DNA from: Falsiroseomonas ponticola
Lineage (GTDB): Bacteria; Pseudomonadota; Alphaproteobacteria; Acetobacterales; Acetobacteraceae
Length of the DNA stretch: 64,000 bases
Reading direction: 5' to 3'
Assembly (NCBI RefSeq): GCF_016805305.1
Contig: NZ_JAERQN010000011.1
Location: forward strand, 124,001 to 188,000
This document shows, piece after piece, positions 8,073 to 16,657 of the stretch. Within the stretch, counting starts at the first letter, position 1. Each line of letters begins with the position of its first letter. The notes below the pieces were generated by a model. It did not search any database. It saw only the letters and a program-made list of their open reading frames with translations, and was not told where the DNA came from. Position numbers and translations under genes: made by a program.

Positions 8073-8397
8073 ATTCCGGCCTGGCCGGGGTGAAGACATC
8101 GAGGTTCAGCACGGGCTCGTCGCCCACGACGACGCCGTGATGCATGGCGTTCGGCGGCACCACCAGCAGGCCCCCCGGGCCGAGGCGATGGACCTTGCCC
8201 TCGATGTGGAAATCGATGGTGCCGGCCATGATGTAGACGATCTGCTCGTTCGGATGGTTGTGCGGCTTCGGCTCATGCCCGGGATGCAGGCGATGCAGCG
8301 CGACCGTCGCGCCATCGCCGGTGAAGCCCTTGCGCTCCACGCCCGGGCGGACGGTGGTCCAGGGGATGGCGTTCCAGTCGATGCTGTGGATGTTCAT
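8065..8397 (-). CDS. Small cupin-domain protein
   Basis: Single-domain cupin of 110 residues. The metal site is visible as HNHPNEQIVYIMAG near residue 46-60, giving two His and a Glu/Gln position, and the second motif as MHHGVVV near 86. Such proteins can be dioxygenases, isomerases or ligand sensors, so no reaction is assigned. Start ATG 8397 sits in a TGATG junction with the preceding Bug receptor; a GTG one codon earlier is also possible. It overlaps the downstream DHOD-like gene by eight bases. Being inside the hyu catabolic operon suggests a role in the same pathway. Confidence 0.85.
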   Translation of the reverse strand: MNIHSIDWNAIPWTTVRPGVERKGFTGDGATVALHRLHPGHEPKPHNHPNEQIVYIMAGTIDFHIEGKVHRLGPGGLLVVPPNAMHHGVVVGDEPVLNLDVFTPARPEYA

Positions 8398-9353
8398 CAC
8401 TGCTTCTCGATTCTTGCGGCTTCGATGACGCGGCCCCAGAGGGCGGTTTCAGCGGTGAGCAGGGCGTGCAGCGCCTCCGGCGTGCCGGGCGCGGGCTCCA
8501 CGCCGATCGGCACCAGGCGGTCGCGCACATCCGGCATCGCCATCACGCGCGCGACTTCCTGGTTCAGCCGGTCGATCACCGGGCGCGGCGTGCCGCGCGG
8601 CGCGGCCATGCCGTTCCAGGTGATGACCCTGTAGTCGGGCAGCCCGGATTCCGCGACAGTCGGCACATCCGGCAGTATCGCCATGCGGGATGGCGAGGTC
8701 ACGGCCAGGGCGCGCATCCGCCCGCCGCTGATCTGGCCGAGCGTCGTCGCCGCCACCTCCATCGCCGCCTGCACGTCGCCGCTGACGGTCGCGTTCAGCA
8801 ATTCGCCGGTGGAGCGGTAGGTCACGATCTCCGCCGGGATGCTGCCCATGGAGCGCAGCAATTCGAGGGAGAGGTGCAGCGCCGTGCCGACGCTGACGGA
8901 GCCGAGATTGACCCGCCCCGGATTGGCCCGCGCCCCCGCCACCAGATCCTGCAGGCTGCGATAGGGTGAGTTCGCCGCGACGACGATGGCGTGCGGGAAG
9001 CTCGCGATCTGGGTCACGAAGGCGAAGTCGTCGATGGGGTGGTAGGGCAGTTGCCGGAACAGGTGCGGCGCCGTCGCGGCCGTCGCCGTCACCAGCAGCA
9101 GCGTATGGCCATCGGGCGCGGATCGCGCCACCGTCTCGCTGGCGACGATGCCGCCGGCGGAGGGCCGGTTCTCGATCACCACGGGCTGGCCCAGCGTTTC
9201 GCTGAGCTTCTGGCCCACGATGCGCGCGGTGGTGTCGCCGACGCCGCCTGGCGCGAAGCCGACGATCCAGCGGATGGGCCGGTTCGGGAATTGCTGCGCC
9301 ATCGCCGGCAAAGCGGTGCAGGCGAGGAGGGCGGCCAGCAGCAGGCGCTTCAT
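8397..9353 (-). CDS. Tripartite tricarboxylate transporter (Bug) substrate-binding protein
   Basis: Periplasmic Bug receptor of 318 residues. A Sec signal peptide ends at ALPAMAQQ, followed by the family mature start FPNRPIRWIVGFAPGGVGD. IENRPSAGG near residue 64 and the ligand-pocket region LPYHPIDDFAF near 105 are typical. Bug proteins capture organic acids, often carboxylates. No TctA/TctB membrane genes lie in this operon, so it is an orphan receptor that must share a membrane part or act as a sensor. Its ATG overlaps the aldolase stop by four bases and its stop overlaps the cupin start. Confidence 0.93.
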   Translation of the reverse strand: MKRLLLAALLACTALPAMAQQFPNRPIRWIVGFAPGGVGDTTARIVGQKLSETLGQPVVIENRPSAGGIVASETVARSAPDGHTLLLVTATAATAPHLFRQLPYHPIDDFAFVTQIASFPHAIVVAANSPYRSLQDLVAGARANPGRVNLGSVSVGTALHLSLELLRSMGSIPAEIVTYRSTGELLNATVSGDVQAAMEVAATTLGQISGGRMRALAVTSPSRMAILPDVPTVAESGLPDYRVITWNGMAAPRGTPRPVIDRLNQEVARVMAMPDVRDRLVPIGVEPAPGTPEALHALLTAETALWGRVIEAARIEKQ

Positions 9354-10069
9354 GACGTCTCTCCCAGGAACGGCCGGCTTCGGGCGATCTTTCTCTTGAG
9401 AAAATCCCAGCGCAGGCCGAGGTTGGCCGCGTCCAGCAGGAATTTCTTCGACTGAGCGGCCGCGGCGGGATCGAGCTTCTGCAGGGGGCCGGCGGCGGCG
9501 GCGCGAAGCTGCACATCGGCCGCCCATTCCAGCACCGTCATGCCGATGCAGGCCTCCGCCACGGAAGCGCCCACCACCAGCGCGCCATGGTTCTTCAGCA
9601 GCAGCCCGCGCTTCGGCCCCAGCGCGGCGGCGATGGCATCGCCCTCATTGGTGTCGAGCACGATGCCGTGGAACTCGTCGAACAGCGCGATGTCGTCATG
9701 GAAGACGGCGCCGGTCTGGGTGATGGGCTCCAGCGTCATCCCCGCGCAGCCCAGCGCCACGCCCGCCTTGCCATGGGTGTGGATGATGCAGGTCACGTCC
9801 GGCCGCGCGCGGTAGATGCGCGTGTGGATATGGAGAGTCGGGTTCACGCGGCCCTGGCCGCGCGTGGTCCTGAGGTCGAAATCCGCCTCGATCAGGCCAT
9901 CGGCGCGCACCTCGTCGAAGCCCACGCCCCATTGGTGGGACCAGAAGCAGTCCGCCCCCGGCAGCCGCGCGGTCAGGTGGCCGGCGATGCCGCTCGCCTG
10001 ACCATCGGCGTCCAGGATGTGGTAGGCGTGCAGCAGGTCGTGCTTCAGCCGCCCTTCCGCCTCGCTCAT
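9350..10069 (-). CDS. Class II aldolase/adducin family protein
   Basis: Zinc-dependent class II aldolase-like protein of 239 residues, related to fuculose-phosphate aldolase and to HPLA/4-hydroxy-3-prenylbenzoate-type decarboxylase-aldolases. The metal-binding HIHTRIYRARPDVTCIIHTHG region is near residue 80-100 with the expected His pairs, and a third His is in LLLKNHGALVVG near 155. Likely cytoplasmic, cleaving or decarboxylating a hydroxy-acid intermediate. It sits between two Bug receptors with four-base overlaps on both sides, so it belongs to the hyu operon. The exact substrate is not visible from the sequence. Confidence 0.88.
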   Translation of the reverse strand: MSEAEGRLKHDLLHAYHILDADGQASGIAGHLTARLPGADCFWSHQWGVGFDEVRADGLIEADFDLRTTRGQGRVNPTLHIHTRIYRARPDVTCIIHTHGKAGVALGCAGMTLEPITQTGAVFHDDIALFDEFHGIVLDTNEGDAIAAALGPKRGLLLKNHGALVVGASVAEACIGMTVLEWAADVQLRAAAAGPLQKLDPAAAAQSKKFLLDAANLGLRWDFLKRKIARSRPFLGETS

Positions 10070-11031
10070 TGCTTCTCGATGCCCGCGAGCTGCGCCATGC
10101 GGCCCCAGGCGGCGACCTCGTTCGGGATCATGGCACCCAGTTCCTCCGGGCTGCTCGCTTCCGGCAGGCCGCCGAGCTCGATCAGCCGGTTGCGGATCTC
10201 CGGCACGCCGAGCGCGCGGCGGATGGCGCGGTTCATCGCCTCGATCTGCGGCCGCGGCGTATTGGCAGGGAAGACGATCGCGTTCCAGGATCGGACGATG
10301 TAGTCGGGCAGCCCGCTCTCCGCGCTGGTCAGCACGTCGGGCAGCGTCGGGAAGCGCGTCGGCGCCGTCACCGCCAGCAGCTTTACGCGGCCCGCCTGCA
10401 CCTGCGGCAAGGTCGGCGCCAGCAGCTCGCCCGCCACCTGGATCTCCCCGGTGGAGAGCGCGGTGATCAGTTCCGGCGAGGAGCGGTAGGTGACGGTCGT
10501 CATCGGCGCGCCCGCCATGGCGCGGAACAGCTCCACGCCCAGATGCTGCGCATTGCCGACGGCGATGGAGCCGATGTTGAGCGTGCCCGGCCGCGCCTTG
10601 GCGTAGGCGATCAGCTCCGCCAGCGTGTTGACGGGAAGCTGCGGGTTCACCGCGATGACGTGGTCGTACCAGACCATGCGGCCGACCGGCGCGAAATCCT
10701 TCGTCACGTCGAAGGGCATGGTGCGGTAGAAGGCCGGCGCGGCCATGTTGCTGGTGGTCAGCAGGTACATGGTGTGGCCGTCCGGCGCGGCGCGCGCCAC
10801 GGCCTCCGCGCTGATGATCCCGCCGGCGCCGGGGCGGTTGTCCACCACGATGGGCTGGCCGATCTCCGCCTGCATATGCGGCACCAGCATGCGCACCGTG
10901 ATGTCGCCCGCGCCCCCGGCCGCGAAGCCGAGCACGAAGCGGACAGGCCGCGTGAACAGCGCCTGTGCGCGGACCACGGCCGGCAACGCCAGCACCGATG
11001 CGCTGCCGAGCAGCGCGCGCCTTGCGATCAT
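10066..11031 (-). CDS. Tripartite tricarboxylate transporter (Bug) substrate-binding protein
   Basis: Second Bug receptor of the hyu operon, 321 residues. The signal region starts MIARRALLGSASV and ends near VVRAQA; the paired Arg suggests possible Tat export. Family blocks are FVLGFAAGGAGDITVR near residue 37, VDNRPGAGGIISAEAVA near 64, and YRSSPELITALSTGEIQVAG near 165. The start at 11031 is preferred over an ATG seven codons upstream because GAGGAA lies about ten bases before it. It follows hyuB by 40 bases, the only real gap in the operon. It is clearly divergent in sequence from the other receptor of this operon, so the two may take up different but related substrates. Confidence 0.92.
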   Translation of the reverse strand: MIARRALLGSASVLALPAVVRAQALFTRPVRFVLGFAAGGAGDITVRMLVPHMQAEIGQPIVVDNRPGAGGIISAEAVARAAPDGHTMYLLTTSNMAAPAFYRTMPFDVTKDFAPVGRMVWYDHVIAVNPQLPVNTLAELIAYAKARPGTLNIGSIAVGNAQHLGVELFRAMAGAPMTTVTYRSSPELITALSTGEIQVAGELLAPTLPQVQAGRVKLLAVTAPTRFPTLPDVLTSAESGLPDYIVRSWNAIVFPANTPRPQIEAMNRAIRRALGVPEIRNRLIELGGLPEASSPEELGAMIPNEVAAWGRMAQLAGIEKQ

Positions 11032-11071
11032 TCCTGTCGTTTCCTCATCCAACCCCGTTTGCCGGGTGTCG

Positions 11072-12631
11072 TTACGCCTTACCGTAGCCGCCGCCGCCGG
11101 GCGTTTCCATCAGCACTTCGTCGGTGGCCGCCATCGCCATCTTGCGGGCCTCGTTCACCGGCTTGCCGTTGACCAGGAAGCGCCCGGGCATGCCATCGGC
11201 ACCGCCCTCCAGCCCCTCCGGCCCCAGATCCGTGCGGCTCGCCACCACGTTCAGCAGCCAGGGATCGCGGGTGCGCATGCGGTAGCCGATCACCTGGCCA
11301 TCGCCGCCGGGCTGCCGCCCCGCGCCGCCCGATCCGCGCCGCAACTCCTTGCGAGTGAAGACGATGGGCATGGCGGCTTCCAGCACCTCCACCGGCACGG
11401 CCGCGACGCCCGTGGGGTAGCAGGTGGCCGACAGCCCCGGCTTGCCACGCCGCGCGCCCGTGCCGCCGGAGTAGTTGAACATCGAGGAGGTGAAGGGCTG
11501 GCCCTCGTCATCCTTGCCCTGAATCTGGATGGTCCAGACCGCGCCCGACCCCTCCGCCAGCACGCGATCCGGCATCACCTGGTGCAGCGCCTTGAGCACG
11601 GGGAAGGGGACATACATGCCGACGACGTGGCGCGCATTCACCGGCGCGGGGTAGCGGCAATTGACGATGCTGCCCTCCGGCGCGCGGACCTTCACGGGGA
11701 AGAGGCTGCCGTAGTTGTTGGGCAGGTCGGGGTCGAGGCAGGCGCGCACGGCGAAATTCGCATAGGCCGCAGTGTAGTTCAGCACGACATTGATGCCGAT
11801 CGGTGCCTCCGGCGAGGAACCGGCGAAATCGATGACCAGCTCGCCCGCTTCCGCATCCACCGTCACCGCCGCCTTCAGCGTGATCTTCTGCCCGCCGGGG
11901 ACATCGAAGATGCTCTCGCCGTGATAGGTGCCGGGCGTCAGCTTGCGGATGCTCTCCCGCGTCGCTTCCTCCGATCGGCCGATGATGGCGTCGGCCAGCG
12001 CCTCGATATCCTCGAAGCCGGTGCGGTCGCAGAGCGCGTTCAGCCGCTCCGCGCCGACGCGCCCCGCCGCCACCTGCGCCGCCAGGTCGCCCGCGACGTG
12101 GTCCGGCGTGCGGACATTGCGGCGGATGATGTCGAAGAGCAGGGCATTGGCGACGCCCTTCTCATAGAGCTTCGCGAGCGGGATCCAGAGCCCTTCCTCA
12201 TGCACGTCCCGCGCGCCGGCGCCGACGCCATAGCCGCCGATATCCGTGTGGTGGATGGTGCTGCCGAAGAAGCCGATGCAGCGGCCGCCGCGGAAGACCG
12301 GCGTCATCACCGTGATGTCGAAGAAATGCCCCGCCGAGAGCCAGGGATCATTGGTGATCAGCACATCGCCCGGCGAGAGGCTGTCCGGCGGGAAGGCGCG
12401 GACAAAATGCTGGCCGGCGGCGCCGAGGCTGTTGATGTGCCCGGGCGTCCCCGTCACTGCCTGCGCCACCATCCGCCCGCGCCGGTCGAACAGCGCGGTG
12501 GCGAGGTCACCGGCCTCCCGCACGATGGGGCTGAAGGCGATGCGCTGCAGCGCGCGCGCCTGCTCCGTCACCGTCGCGATCAGGTTGGACCACTGGATCT
12601 CCAGCGCGATGCCATCCAGCTGGTTGCTCAT
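11072..12631 (-). CDS. hyuB: Hydantoinase B/oxoprolinase family protein
   Basis: HyuB-type subunit of 519 residues. Together with HyuA it forms ATP-dependent hydrolases of hydantoin, 5-oxoproline or N-methylhydantoin, or the related acetone/acetophenone carboxylases. Typical segments: PGHINSLGAAGQHF near residue 62, ITNDPWLSAGHFFDITVM near 92, HHTDIGGYGVGAGARD near 126, and the C-terminal ETPGGGGYG. Start overlaps the hyuA stop by four bases (ATGA). The absence of a gamma subunit of acetone carboxylase favours a hydantoinase/oxoprolinase type. The true substrate is open. Confidence 0.92.
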   Translation of the reverse strand: MSNQLDGIALEIQWSNLIATVTEQARALQRIAFSPIVREAGDLATALFDRRGRMVAQAVTGTPGHINSLGAAGQHFVRAFPPDSLSPGDVLITNDPWLSAGHFFDITVMTPVFRGGRCIGFFGSTIHHTDIGGYGVGAGARDVHEEGLWIPLAKLYEKGVANALLFDIIRRNVRTPDHVAGDLAAQVAAGRVGAERLNALCDRTGFEDIEALADAIIGRSEEATRESIRKLTPGTYHGESIFDVPGGQKITLKAAVTVDAEAGELVIDFAGSSPEAPIGINVVLNYTAAYANFAVRACLDPDLPNNYGSLFPVKVRAPEGSIVNCRYPAPVNARHVVGMYVPFPVLKALHQVMPDRVLAEGSGAVWTIQIQGKDDEGQPFTSSMFNYSGGTGARRGKPGLSATCYPTGVAAVPVEVLEAAMPIVFTRKELRRGSGGAGRQPGGDGQVIGYRMRTRDPWLLNVVASRTDLGPEGLEGGADGMPGRFLVNGKPVNEARKMAMAATDEVLMETPGGGGYGKA

Positions 12632-14748
12632 GCCACGCGCTCCGCGACCACGGCGCCGGTCGGGTGCACGCTCGCCGTCCAGCCGCGCAGCACCACCAGC
12701 GTGGTCTCCCGTTCCTCGATGATGACAGGGCCTTCGATCTTCTGGCCCACAGCGATCGCGGCGCGGTCATAGACCGGCACCATCGGCACGCCGGGCTCCA
12801 CCGCCACCGGGCGATGCGTGCGCGGGGTGGCCGGCGCCCCGCCCGCGATCGGGGAGGGGTTGGCCACGGGCAGCGGCCCGCGCGCGGCGAGGCGCCAGGT
12901 CACGACCTCCACCGGCACATCGGGCAGGCGGATGCCGTAGAGGGCCTCATAGGCACTCTCGAAGGCTTCCCGCAGCGCGGCCGCATCGCCGCTTTCCAGC
13001 ACCGCCAGGGGCAGGTCCGTGGTCACCTCGTTCTGCTGCCCGCGGTAGCGGCAATCCACACCGAGCTCCAGCGTCGCATCGGCCGCCGCGACGCCTGCTT
13101 CCGCCAGCGCCGCGCGCCCCTCATCCGCCATGCCGCCGACCAGGGCGCGCACGCTGTCCCAGTCCAGCGAGGCCAGCGGCGACAGCGCGGATCGCACCAG
13201 GTCGAGCCGCACCGGGGAGACCAGCGTGCCGAAGGCCGAGAGCACGCTCGCCATGGGCGGGAAGACCAGGTGCCGGCATTCCAGCAACTCCGCCACGCGG
13301 CAGGCATGCACGGGGCCCGCGCCGCCGAAGGCCAGCATGGGCAGGCCGCGCCAGTCGATGCCGCGATCCGTGGCGTGCGCGCGCGCGGCGCCCGCCATCT
13401 GCTCGCAGACCACCTCGAACACGCCCCGCGCCGTCGCGACCGCATCGGTGCCGAGCTTCTTGCCGAGCCTTCCCAGCGCCGCCTCCGCGCCCGCCTTGTC
13501 CAGCTTCATGTCGCCGCCGAGGAAGCGATCCGCATCCAGCAGCCCCAGCACCACGTCGCTATCCGTCACCGTCGGCTCCGTGCCGCCCCGCCCGTAGCAG
13601 ACCGGCCCGGGTTCCGACCCCGCGCTGCGTGGCCCCACCTTCAGCAGGCCGAGATTGTCCACCCGCGCGATCGAGCCGCCGCCGGCGCCGATCTCGATCA
13701 TGTCCACGGCGGGGATGGTGATGGGGAAGCCGCTGCCGGGCTTGAAGCGGTAGCGGCGATCGACCTCGAACTCACCGGCCACCAGCGGCTTGCCGGCATC
13801 GATCATGCAGGCCTTGGCCGTGGTGCCGCCCATGTCGAAGGAAAGCAGGCGCGGCAGGTGCAGCACCTCCGCGAAGTAGCTCGCGGCCAGGGCGCCGGCG
13901 GCGGGGCCGCTTTCGATCATGCGCACGGGGAAGGCGCCGGCGACGGAGGTGCCGACCACGCCGCCATTGCTCAGCATGATCAGCGGCCGGTTCGGGAAGC
14001 CCCGCCGCACCAGCTCCGCCGACAGCGCGGCGAGATACGGCGCGACGATGGGCTGGGTATAGGCGTTCATCACCGTCGTGGAGGCGCGCGGATATTCGCG
14101 GATCTGCGGCGAGACCTCCGACGACAGGGTCACCTCCATGCCCGGCACCGCCGCCAGGATGGCGTCCCGCGCCGCGCGTTCATTGGCGCCGTTGCGATAG
14201 GCGTTCAGCAGGCAGATGCCGACGGCCTTCACGCCATCGGCGGCCATGCGCCGCGCCAGCGCCGCGGCCTCCGCGGCATCCACGGGCTTCTCCACCGCGC
14301 CGGTCGCCAGCATCCGCTCATCCAGCGTGTAGACCAGGCTGTCCGGCACCAGCGGATCGGGGAATTCGATCTGCGGGTCGAACATGTCGTAGCGATGTTC
14401 GTTGCGGATGCTCAGGATATCGCGGAAGCCCTTCGTCGCCAGCAGCGCGGTTGGCGGGCCGCGACGTTCGATGACCGCATTGGTGACGAGGGTGGTGGCG
14501 TGCACCGTCACCTCCGTCACCGCCTCCGGCCCCAGCCCCGCCTTGCCCAGCGCCAGGTCCACGGCGCGGAAGAATCCCTCCAGCAGGTTGCGGTGGGTGG
14601 TCAGCGTCTTGTCCGTGGTGGCGCGGCCATCGGCGTGGCGCAGCACGACATCGGTGAAGGTGCCGCCGATATCGACGGCCAGCGAATAGCCGGTGGCGGC
14701 CGTCATGGCCGCCGGGGCGCGCGGCGCGCCCGTCACATCGTCTGGCAC
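12628..14748 (-). CDS. hyuA: Hydantoinase/oxoprolinase A family protein
   Basis: ATP-binding HyuA-type subunit, 706 residues from the chosen start. It has an actin-like ATPase fold: the phosphate-1 loop is YSLAVDIGGTFTDVVL near residue 20-37, and SFDMGGTTAKACMID is near 298. FGGAGPVHACRVAEL near 485 and the GQQNEV segment near 590 are family hallmarks. The GTG at 14748 is preferred because AAGGA sits six bases upstream; an ATG at 14706 lacks a ribosome site. It is the first gene of the seven-gene minus-strand operon down to 7020. The terminator of the upstream ABC operon separates it from the permease gene. Confidence 0.9.
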   Translation of the reverse strand: MPDDVTGAPRAPAAMTAATGYSLAVDIGGTFTDVVLRHADGRATTDKTLTTHRNLLEGFFRAVDLALGKAGLGPEAVTEVTVHATTLVTNAVIERRGPPTALLATKGFRDILSIRNEHRYDMFDPQIEFPDPLVPDSLVYTLDERMLATGAVEKPVDAAEAAALARRMAADGVKAVGICLLNAYRNGANERAARDAILAAVPGMEVTLSSEVSPQIREYPRASTTVMNAYTQPIVAPYLAALSAELVRRGFPNRPLIMLSNGGVVGTSVAGAFPVRMIESGPAAGALAASYFAEVLHLPRLLSFDMGGTTAKACMIDAGKPLVAGEFEVDRRYRFKPGSGFPITIPAVDMIEIGAGGGSIARVDNLGLLKVGPRSAGSEPGPVCYGRGGTEPTVTDSDVVLGLLDADRFLGGDMKLDKAGAEAALGRLGKKLGTDAVATARGVFEVVCEQMAGAARAHATDRGIDWRGLPMLAFGGAGPVHACRVAELLECRHLVFPPMASVLSAFGTLVSPVRLDLVRSALSPLASLDWDSVRALVGGMADEGRAALAEAGVAAADATLELGVDCRYRGQQNEVTTDLPLAVLESGDAAALREAFESAYEALYGIRLPDVPVEVVTWRLAARGPLPVANPSPIAGGAPATPRTHRPVAVEPGVPMVPVYDRAAIAVGQKIEGPVIIEERETTLVVLRGWTASVHPTGAVVAERVA

Positions 14749-14861
14749 CTGGTTTCCTTCCCCGACTGCGCTGCGGGATGGGCGTCTCGCATTGCAGGAC
14801 AGCGTCCTTCGTGGGGAAAGCATGGCGCCGGCTCCCTCACGCGTCAACCGGAAATGAGAAA

Positions 14862-14887
14862 CCCCCGGGATGCGGGGCATCCGGGGG
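14862..14887 (-). terminator. Hairpin terminator after the Pot-like ABC operon
   Basis: On the minus strand a C/G-rich stem (CCCCCGGATGC pairing with GCATCCCGGGGG, one bulged base) is followed by GTTTCTCATTTCC. It begins 31 bases after the permease stop codon and precedes the hyuA start, so it separates the two minus-strand operons. Stem length and the T-rich tail fit Rho-independent termination. Confidence 0.75.
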
Positions 14888-14917
14888 CTTGGCGGCCGGC
14901 GAGGGGGAGGGGTGGCG

Positions 14918-16621
14918 CTACCGCTTCCAGACCCGGTCCAGCGGCATGAAGCGGTTCACCAGCACCAGCAGCGCCACCGTCATCAGGATGAAGATGGTGC
15001 TGATGGCGTTCACCGTGTTCTCCAGGCTGAAGGTGCTTTCGGCATAGATGCGCACCGGCAGGGTCTGCAGCCGTGCCGTGGTCAGGAAGGCCGTCACCGT
15101 CACCTCCCCGAAGCTCAGCAGGAAGCCGATGACGCAGGCCACCGCGATGCCGGGGCCCAGCTGCGGCAGGATCACCTTGCGGAAGACGCGGGTTGGCGGC
15201 GCGCCGAGCCCGCTGGCCGCTTCCTCCAGCGTCCGGTCCAGCCCCGCGACGGAGGCGCGCAGCAGCGCCAGCATGAAGGGCGCCACCAGCACCACATGCA
15301 CCGCCAGCACGCCCATGAAGGGCGGCAGCGCCGTGAACCATTGCAGCAGCCGCAGCATGCCGAGCCCGACCGCGATGCCCGGCAGCGCGAGGGGCAGCAT
15401 CAGCGCCGCGCCCAGCACCTCCCGCCCCCGGAAACCCGCGCGCACCAGCGCGAAGGAGGCCGGCAGCGCGATGGCGAGGGAGATGGCGACGCAGGACAGG
15501 GCGAGCTGCACGCTGACCCAGGCATCCGCCAGGTAGCGTTCGTTCTGCAGCACCATCCCGTACCATTTCCAGGTGAAGCCGACGAACTGCGCCACCGTCG
15601 CCTGCGGCGTGTCGTTCACCGAGGCCACCGCCACCAGCAGCAGCGGGAAGATCAGCACGCCGATCGCCAGCGCCAGCAGGAAGCGGGAGACGAAGGGTGC
15701 CAGCGCCTCCGCGATGGCGACCAGCAGCCGCCTGATGCCGGGCGGGACGGAGAGGCGAAGCCGCGGCGGCCGCCCCGTCACCCAGGGCGTCAGCATCGCG
15801 ATCACCCGCCCGATCAGGATCGTCACCGCGACCGAGGCGCCGAGCATCATCATCGCCAGCGCCGCGGCCAGCGGGTAGTTGAGGATCTCCATCCCCTCCT
15901 TCAGCACCACCATGCCGGAGACCCAGACCTTCCGCCCGCCGACCAGGGTGGCGGAGACATAGGCGGTGGAGGCCATGAGGAAGGTCACCGTGAGCCCCGC
16001 GCGCAGCCCCGGCAGGGACAGCGGCAGGATCACCCGCAGGAAGCGCATCGCCGGCCCCGCGCCGAGCCCGGCGGCCGCTTCCTCCAGCCTTTTGTCCTGG
16101 CCGTCGAGAACGTCGTAGAGCGCGAGGACCATGTACGGAAGAAAGACCTGGGTCAGCGAAAGCCCGACCGCGAACCAGCCGAAGAGCAGGTTCGACGGCG
16201 GCAGCCCGAAGAACTGCCCGATGCCGGAGACGATGCCGCGCGGCGCCAGCAGCAGGATGATGCCGAGCGAGCGCACCACCACATTCGTCAGCAGCGGCAC
16301 CAGCACCACCGCGAAGCCCAGCGGCTTCCACCGCGGCGGCAGGCGCGTCAGCCACAGCGCCAGCGGATAGGCGAGGAAGGTGGAAGCCGCCGCCACCCCC
16401 AGCCCCAGCCAGACCGTGTTGAGGAAGACCCGCACATAGAAGCGGTCCCCCAGCAGCTCCGCATATTGCGCGCCGGAGGGGACGAGCGAGAGCGGCGCGA
16501 ACATCTCGCTGCTCTCCTGCACGGAGAGCAGCGCCACGGCACCGAGCGGCGCGGCGAAGGCGGCCAGCAGCCACAGCCCATAGGGCAGGGCGAGCCAGCC
16601 GGCCCGCGGAGAGGAATTCAT
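14918..16621 (-). CDS. ABC transporter permease, two fused permease domains (Fe/polyamine type)
   Basis: Inner-membrane permease of 567 residues made of two homologous binding-protein-dependent transport domains in one chain (about 1-285 and 290-567), each with around six membrane segments. The cytoplasmic EAA loops that dock on the ATPase are both visible: EEAAAGLGAGPAMRFLRVILP near residue 190-210 and EEAASGLGAPPTRVFRKVILP near 466-486. Fusions of this kind occur in FbpB/AfuB-like iron and PotBC-like systems. It is last in the operon, 36 bases after the binding-protein gene, and is followed by a hairpin terminator. The start at 16621 has GGGACGG upstream. Confidence 0.92.
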   Translation of the reverse strand: MNSSPRAGWLALPYGLWLLAAFAAPLGAVALLSVQESSEMFAPLSLVPSGAQYAELLGDRFYVRVFLNTVWLGLGVAAASTFLAYPLALWLTRLPPRWKPLGFAVVLVPLLTNVVVRSLGIILLLAPRGIVSGIGQFFGLPPSNLLFGWFAVGLSLTQVFLPYMVLALYDVLDGQDKRLEEAAAGLGAGPAMRFLRVILPLSLPGLRAGLTVTFLMASTAYVSATLVGGRKVWVSGMVVLKEGMEILNYPLAAALAMMMLGASVAVTILIGRVIAMLTPWVTGRPPRLRLSVPPGIRRLLVAIAEALAPFVSRFLLALAIGVLIFPLLLVAVASVNDTPQATVAQFVGFTWKWYGMVLQNERYLADAWVSVQLALSCVAISLAIALPASFALVRAGFRGREVLGAALMLPLALPGIAVGLGMLRLLQWFTALPPFMGVLAVHVVLVAPFMLALLRASVAGLDRTLEEAASGLGAPPTRVFRKVILPQLGPGIAVACVIGFLLSFGEVTVTAFLTTARLQTLPVRIYAESTFSLENTVNAISTIFILMTVALLVLVNRFMPLDRVWKR

Positions 16622-16657
16622 GCGCCGTCCCGTATGCCTGGCTTCAGCAGTCCGAAT

